The position numbers were made by a program, and so were the translations under genes. DNA of 7,886 bases, taken from Comamonadaceae bacterium. GTDB taxonomy: Bacteria > Pseudomonadota > Gammaproteobacteria > Burkholderiales > Burkholderiaceae_C. Numbering within the stretch: the stretch's first letter is position 1; each line of letters opens with the position of its first letter. The stretch lies in NCBI GenBank assembly GCA_947461325.1, contig CANHLD010000079.1, positions 1-7,886 of the forward strand, read 5' to 3'. Shown in pieces: positions 5,563-7,886 of the stretch. The notes below the pieces were generated by a model. It was not told where the DNA came from, did no database searches, and saw nothing but the letters and a program-made list of their open reading frames with translations.

Positions 5563-5660
5563 GACTTTAGGTTTGGGGTGGCAATTTCGCGCAAAGCCTG
5601 CGCAAAGACATGCGCAGGCTGCCCACCTGAGATTAGGTGTTTGTCATTGATGATGACAGC
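5542..5660. repeat. Right copy of the dadA/frnE junction repeat
   Basis: Imperfect direct repeat of 3490-3596. It carries the copied dadA tail (to 5562) and the genuine 3' end of the frnE-like gene. The two stop codons overlap in the palindromic TTAA at 5559-5562 (TAA 5560-5562 on plus, TTA 5559-5561 for minus), which probably preserves the ancestral tail-to-tail arrangement. It marks the right boundary of the AT-rich island. Confidence 0.88.
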
Positions 5661-6224
5661 TGGCACCGAATGAATACCAGCACTGGTGTAGAAACGTTCT
5701 CTGGCGCGAACATCTTCCGCATACATATCGCCTCTCAAAATCTCCTTCGCGGACGCCACGTCCATACCTTGTGCCTCAACAATATCAAGCAGCACATCGT
5801 GCGAATCGATTACCTCACCACGACCCTGGTAGGCATCTAGCAAAGCCTTTTTCAAGCGGCGCTGAGCATCACAGCCGCCAGTCACCTCGGCCCAGTGCAG
5901 CAAACGATGGGCATCAAAGGTGTTGAAGATGCGCCCGCGCCCTGTGGGATGAAACGCAAAACCTACTTCTGCGCCGCGCGTCTTGATGTTTTGATACATC
6001 TGCGATTGCTGTTCGGCAGTAGAACCGTACTTTTTACTAAGGTGTTCCACCAAGTCCTCACCGCCGGGTGGCATATGCGGGTTGAGTTCGAACGGTTGAA
6101 AGTGGATATCTGCAGAAACTTCGTTTTGCAGTTCATCCAGCGCTTGCTCAAGCGCGCCTAAGCCGACCGCGCACCACGGGCAAGCCACATCGGAGACGAA
6201 ATCGATTTTTAAATGGGTGGTCAT
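5559..6224 (-). CDS. FrnE-like DsbA-family thiol oxidoreductase
   Basis: 221 residues, thioredoxin fold with the helical insertion of the DsbA/FrnE family (2-hydroxychromene-2-carboxylate isomerase relatives). These proteins oxidise or isomerise disulfides; FrnE homologues are cytoplasmic and some are linked to oxidative-stress tolerance. The redox motif CPWC is at residues 15-18 in DFVSDVACPWCAVG, FHPTGRGRIFNTFDAHRLLHWA is typical of FrnE, and HSVPAVIIND carries the cis-proline facing the active site. No signal peptide is seen. The ATG at 6224 is chosen because the beta strand leading to CPWC follows directly; a longer in-frame start at 6335 would run back into the upstream gene. AAAGAAA precedes the start as a weak ribosome site. 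The gene begins 25 bases after the monooxygenase stop on the same strand, so the two are probably co-transcribed. Its 3' end is duplicated, in broken form, at 3511-3596. Confidence 0.9.
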   Translation of the reverse strand: MTTHLKIDFVSDVACPWCAVGLGALEQALDELQNEVSADIHFQPFELNPHMPPGGEDLVEHLSKKYGSTAEQQSQMYQNIKTRGAEVGFAFHPTGRGRIFNTFDAHRLLHWAEVTGGCDAQRRLKKALLDAYQGRGEVIDSHDVLLDIVEAQGMDVASAKEILRGDMYAEDVRARERFYTSAGIHSVPAVIINDKHLISGGQPAHVFAQALREIATPNLKS

Positions 6225-6249
6225 AGTTTCTTTCGTTGAAATGAGAAAT

Positions 6250-7886
6250 TCACCGCAATGCCAACGCCAAAGCTGAGGCCAAAGATTTAACCAGTTGTCC
6301 GTTGAGCGCCTTACCTTTGGCTGCCAGATAAGCATCCGGCCTGATCAACGCCCATTTTGCTTTTTCACTCAGACAAGCATGTCGCAAGGTTTTGTTTGTG
6401 TCAATCACATGTTCAAGTACATCTGCATTCTTTTTTGACACGACCTGAACCGCATACACAGAGGCTAATACGCTGATGGATTGCAATTTAGCAATCTCTT
6501 TGCGACTGAGTTCACCAAACACAAGAAGAAGCATGCGACCGTTAGCCCATTGCAGCAAATCTGCCAGGCTGCCGCTTGATTGATCGGCAAATTGCACCGG
6601 CGCGTTTTGCACCATGAAGCCGCCCTCTGTCTGACACACATCAGACACGTCATACCGGTTGGCTTCGGCCATGCGTCCTGTGTTGATCAAGCTTCTGGCG
6701 AAAGCATGGTGTTTGGCCAAGCCGATCGTGGCACTGCGAAACAAGCGCTCAATTCCATCAGGTGCACGAAGGTAACGCGCTGTGCGGTTGGTCACTTGCA
6801 CATTGCGTTTGGCGGCTTGCAAGCGTTCTTGGTTGTAACTGGCCAGCAAACTGGGTGCGGCTTGACCGCGCAGCACGGCAGCCAATTTCCAAGCCAAATT
6901 GTCAGCGTCTGCAATCCCTGTGTTGCCACCTCGTGCGCCAAACGGGCTGACCACTTTGGCGGTGTCACCTATGAAAAACACACGCCCGTGGTGCAGTTGG
7001 TGCAGGCATTGCGATTTGTAAGCGTAAGGACCGACCCACACAATGTCGCATTCCACATCAGCGCCAAATTGCTTGGCCAAGCGTTCGCGCACCACGTCTT
7101 CGCGGCTGACATAGGCCGGATCTGCATCAGGCGCCATCTGGTAATCGATGCGCCAGACATCGTCACCCATCAGGTGTTGCCAGACGGCTCGGTTGTCGTT
7201 GAACGGTGCTTCAATCCATGTATGGCGCTCTGTAGGCGGTTGGTGTTTGAAACGCACATCTGCGATGCACCAGCGGTCGTCACCGCGCTTGCTGTCCATG
7301 GTCGCTCCTACCCACGCGTGAAACGGTGTGTGTGAACCGCTGGCGTCTATGACATGGCTGGCTTTCAAACTGTAATTGCCAGCGGGAGTCTGCACTTGCA
7401 GAGTGACTGTTTCTTTATTTTGCGAAAACCCATTAACACGATTGTTCCAACGCAGGTCAATCAGCGGTGATGTCTTGTTCAATTCAAGTATGCGCTCCAC
7501 CAAAAACATTTCGACATAGAACTGCTGGATATTGATGAAGGGCGGCTGACAACTGGCAGAAAAATGGCTGCGTTCTCGCAGGTCAAACGAGAAAACCTCG
7601 TCATCACCTGCAAATGTGCGCCCAACTTGCCAGGCCACGCCTTTGGCGGCGATACGCTCGTAAATGCCCAGTCGGGCAAATACTTCTAATGACTGTTGTG
7701 TATAGCAAATGCCACGTGAGGATGCGCCTTTGACACCGACCGTGTTGTCCTCGTCAAGCACAATCGCCGATATGCCCAAATGAGCCAATTTGCAAGCCAG
7801 CGTCAGTCCGCTTAATCCTGCGCCCACAATGACCACAGGATAAGTTTGAATAGCTTTGCTATTGATATCTGCCGGCGCAACAAAAG
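6250..7886 (-). CDS. FAD-dependent aromatic-ring hydroxylase-type monooxygenase (5'-partial)
   Basis: Group A flavoprotein monooxygenase (FAD_binding_3 type, as in MhpA or pentachlorophenol 4-monooxygenase), normally inserting one oxygen atom into an aromatic ring with NAD(P)H; the substrate is not apparent. The frame stays open to the right edge and reads FVAGADINSKAIQTYPVVIVGAG. Relatives begin before such a segment, so the true start lies outside the window and the GTG at 7836 is probably internal. Visible: the FAD fingerprint GAGLSG (7824-7807), SRGICYTQQSLEVFARLG, and the GD motif GDTAKVVSPFGARGGNTGI starting at 6969, which binds FAD ribose. The last hundred or so residues resemble the usual thioredoxin-like C-terminal domain. 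Oddity: where the family has its DG motif (often ADGxRSxVR) this protein has ASGSHTPFH, with Ser and His instead of the usual Asp and Arg (near 7344-7318). It lies just upstream of the FrnE-like gene, likely in one operon. Confidence 0.88.
   Translation of the reverse strand, partial: FVAPADINSKAIQTYPVVIVGAGLSGLTLACKLAHLGISAIVLDEDNTVGVKGASSRGICYTQQSLEVFARLGIYERIAAKGVAWQVGRTFAGDDEVFSFDLRERSHFSASCQPPFINIQQFYVEMFLVERILELNKTSPLIDLRWNNRVNGFSQNKETVTLQVQTPAGNYSLKASHVIDASGSHTPFHAWVGATMDSKRGDDRWCIADVRFKHQPPTERHTWIEAPFNDNRAVWQHLMGDDVWRIDYQMAPDADPAYVSREDVVRERLAKQFGADVECDIVWVGPYAYKSQCLHQLHHGRVFFIGDTAKVVSPFGARGGNTGIADADNLAWKLAAVLRGQAAPSLLASYNQERLQAAKRNVQVTNRTARYLRAPDGIERLFRSATIGLAKHHAFARSLINTGRMAEANRYDVSDVCQTEGGFMVQNAPVQFADQSSGSLADLLQWANGRMLLLVFGELSRKEIAKLQSISVLASVYAVQVVSKKNADVLEHVIDTNKTLRHACLSEKAKWALIRPDAYLAAKGKALNGQLVKSLASALALALR

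Noticed and set aside
3490..5660. Insertion sequence or composite transposon.
   Set aside because: No transposase or terminal inverted repeats are present, and the flanking repeats are copies of host gene ends far longer than a target-site duplication.
6225..6335. A 37-residue extension of the FrnE-like protein from an ATG at 6335.
   Set aside because: It overlaps the end of the upstream monooxygenase in another frame and lacks any FrnE similarity; the ATG at 6224 precedes the first strand directly.
6580..7335. A 251-codon open frame on the plus strand.
   Set aside because: It is antisense to the well-supported monooxygenase gene, shows no recognisable domain and has no ribosome site; it is a shadow of coding sequence on the other strand.
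1..7886. CRISPR array, tRNA or rRNA genes.
   Set aside because: No regularly spaced repeats, cloverleaf structures or rRNA signatures were seen; the only tandem repeats are the valS 15-mer and the AAATAC hexamer.

Overview
The window looks like a chromosomal segment of a betaproteobacterium, probably order Burkholderiales and close to Comamonadaceae. This is an inference from the style of the ValRS, DadA-like and FrnE-like proteins and the moderately GC-rich backbone; no search was run. Nothing here is a plasmid or phage backbone gene.

Layout, left to right. (1) 1-1833, minus strand: the N-terminal 611 residues of valyl-tRNA synthetase (valS), open at the left edge. It carries an unusual low-complexity insert built from a 15-bp tandem repeat (136-195). 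(2) 1834-1997: a short divergent intergenic region with a leader hairpin for valS, a doubtful 27-codon membrane peptide ORF and a probable promoter for the next unit. (3) 1998-2241, plus strand: a two-aptamer glycine riboswitch and its expression platform. (4) 2242-3510, plus: a DadA-like FAD-dependent D-amino-acid dehydrogenase, presumably glycine-controlled. (5) 3511-5541: an AT-rich island carrying one gene (3979-5448, plus). Its product has a disordered N-terminus, a helical middle and a C-terminal domain with the HAE...PCxxC signature of zinc-dependent deaminases, as in bacterial deaminase toxins and effectors. (6) 6224-5559, minus: a FrnE-like DsbA-family thiol oxidoreductase. (7) >7886-6250, minus: an FAD-dependent aromatic-ring hydroxylase-type monooxygenase, incomplete at its 5' end, just upstream of the FrnE-like gene and probably in the same operon.

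The most interesting feature is how the island sits between two convergent housekeeping genes. The dadA-like and frnE-like genes apparently once met tail to tail with overlapping stop codons (TTAA). That junction now occurs twice: once at the left edge (3490-3596, with the intact dadA end and a decayed copy of the frnE tail) and once at the right edge (5542-5660, with the intact frnE end and a decayed copy of the dadA tail). In-frame similarity to the DadA tail can be followed further left to 5509. The island therefore looks like an insertion that duplicated the junction and left both host genes intact. The inserted gene has no recognisable immunity partner, secretion marker or mobility gene beside it, and its base composition changes where the deaminase-like module begins.

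Working together: the riboswitch and DadA-like enzyme form a self-contained amino-acid oxidation unit. The monooxygenase and FrnE-like protein form a second unit on the opposite strand. The island gene is independent of both and looks acquired.
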